From: Vibrio sp. DW001
Lineage (GTDB): Bacteria; Pseudomonadota; Gammaproteobacteria; Enterobacterales; Vibrionaceae
Assembly: GCF_029016285.1 (NCBI RefSeq)
Contig: NZ_CP091976.1
Location: 1,488,001-1,552,000 of the forward strand
Reading direction: 5' to 3'
Length of the DNA: 64,000 bases
The position numbers and the translations under genes were made by a program. Every line of letters begins with the position of its first letter. The first letter of the stretch is position 1. The notes below the pieces were generated by a model, which had not been told where the DNA came from, ran no database searches, and saw only the letters and a program-made list of their open reading frames with translations. Positions 63,743 to 64,000 of the stretch are shown in pieces.

Positions 63743-64000
63743 CTATCGACGCATATTTTTCCCGGCCGCTTTTTTTGCTTTGTACGAAGACGCCGCTTTA
63801 GCTTGAGAGTCCAATATAGATTCGACAGTGAGTTTCATCGGTTCTCTTGGTGTTATATCGGCCGCGTAGGTGCGCATACGAGGCGGTATTTCTCTTTCTT
63901 CTTCCGTTGGTCGTGGCATTCTTTTAAATCGATTTAGGTAGAATGCCTCTAGCTTCTCTCTCGCCCATTCCGATTTTCGCAGGTATTTTACACTGCTCGC
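63743..64000 (-). CDS. Unrecognised protein, C-terminal part only
   Basis: An open minus-strand frame of 85 sense codons enters from the right edge and stops at 63745-63743. Arg/Lys-rich (KYLRKSEWAREKLEAFYLNR, RPTEEEREIPPRMRTYAA, ending KKAAGKNMRR), with the feel of a nucleic-acid-binding tail. Family not recognised. Confidence 0.6.
   Translation of the reverse strand, partial: ASSVKYLRKSEWAREKLEAFYLNRFKRMPRPTEEEREIPPRMRTYAADITPREPMKLTVESILDSQAKAASSYKAKKAAGKNMRR

Noticed and set aside
1..64000. CRISPR arrays, insertion sequences, rRNA genes
   Set aside because: I looked for regularly spaced repeats, transposase-like ORFs with terminal repeats and rRNA-like stretches and saw none.

Overview
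The window looks like a Vibrionaceae chromosome segment (probably Vibrio or a close relative). This rests on gene content (araBAD/araC/araFGH, NAD-malic enzyme, SelO, CSS-EAL protein), moderate GC, and a resident HP1/K139-type P2-like prophage. No database search was possible, so the genus is inference.

Layout. 1-2400: edge of a betaine/proline-type ABC substrate-binding gene, a divergent GntR/UTRA regulator, a DUF333 lipoprotein and a Nudix hydrolase. 2397-38588: an apparently complete 36-kb prophage inserted in the 3' end of the Nudix gene. It is bounded by 134-bp direct repeats (132/134 identical), and the phage copy restores the Nudix reading frame. Next to each repeat, inside the prophage, lies an identical 23-bp arm-type repeat. 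Prophage order: int, a left cargo block, cI, cox, cII, early genes, an HUH replication initiator, a LexA-box operon, ogr, leftward portal and terminase, then a rightward late operon (scaffold, capsid, head/tail, sheath, tube, holin, lysozyme, spanins, frameshifted tail chaperone, tape measure, baseplate, fibre, spike), a right cargo block and a BRO-N antirepressor-like gene. 38590-64000: host genes: a Gfo/Idh/MocA oxidoreductase, small membrane and TonB-like proteins, a chromosomal paralogue of the prophage repressor, an EAL phosphodiesterase, a LysE exporter, the L-arabinose regulon, a beta-glucoside cluster, maeA, selO, an M14-type peptidase, a Cys-cluster protein, GNAT and HAD enzymes, and an unfinished ORF at the right edge.

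Most interesting parts. (1) The left cargo block between int and cI holds a ParB-N-domain protein, a D12-class adenine methyltransferase, an OLD-like ATPase with a TOPRIM-like C terminus, and a four-helix membrane protein. Phages of this type often carry defence or exclusion genes here, and I do not recognise this combination as a named system. (2) Four CTGT-N8-ACAG sites with LexA-box form lie upstream of int, the ParB/Dam cargo, a 73-codon early gene and ogr. The repressor appears to lack a self-cleavage dyad, so the 73-codon gene is a candidate SOS antirepressor. (3) A degenerate, internally deleted copy of the int 5' end sits at the int/cargo junction and marks a recombination scar. (4) An A AAA AAC slippery site gives a -1 frameshift tail chaperone whose second part has no start codon. 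(5) The right cargo block has an AbiEii-like nucleotidyltransferase with a partner gene and a 26-bp perfect palindrome, a DUF4062 protein, nested inverted repeats, and a folded leader of C4-antisense-RNA type ahead of the BRO-N gene.
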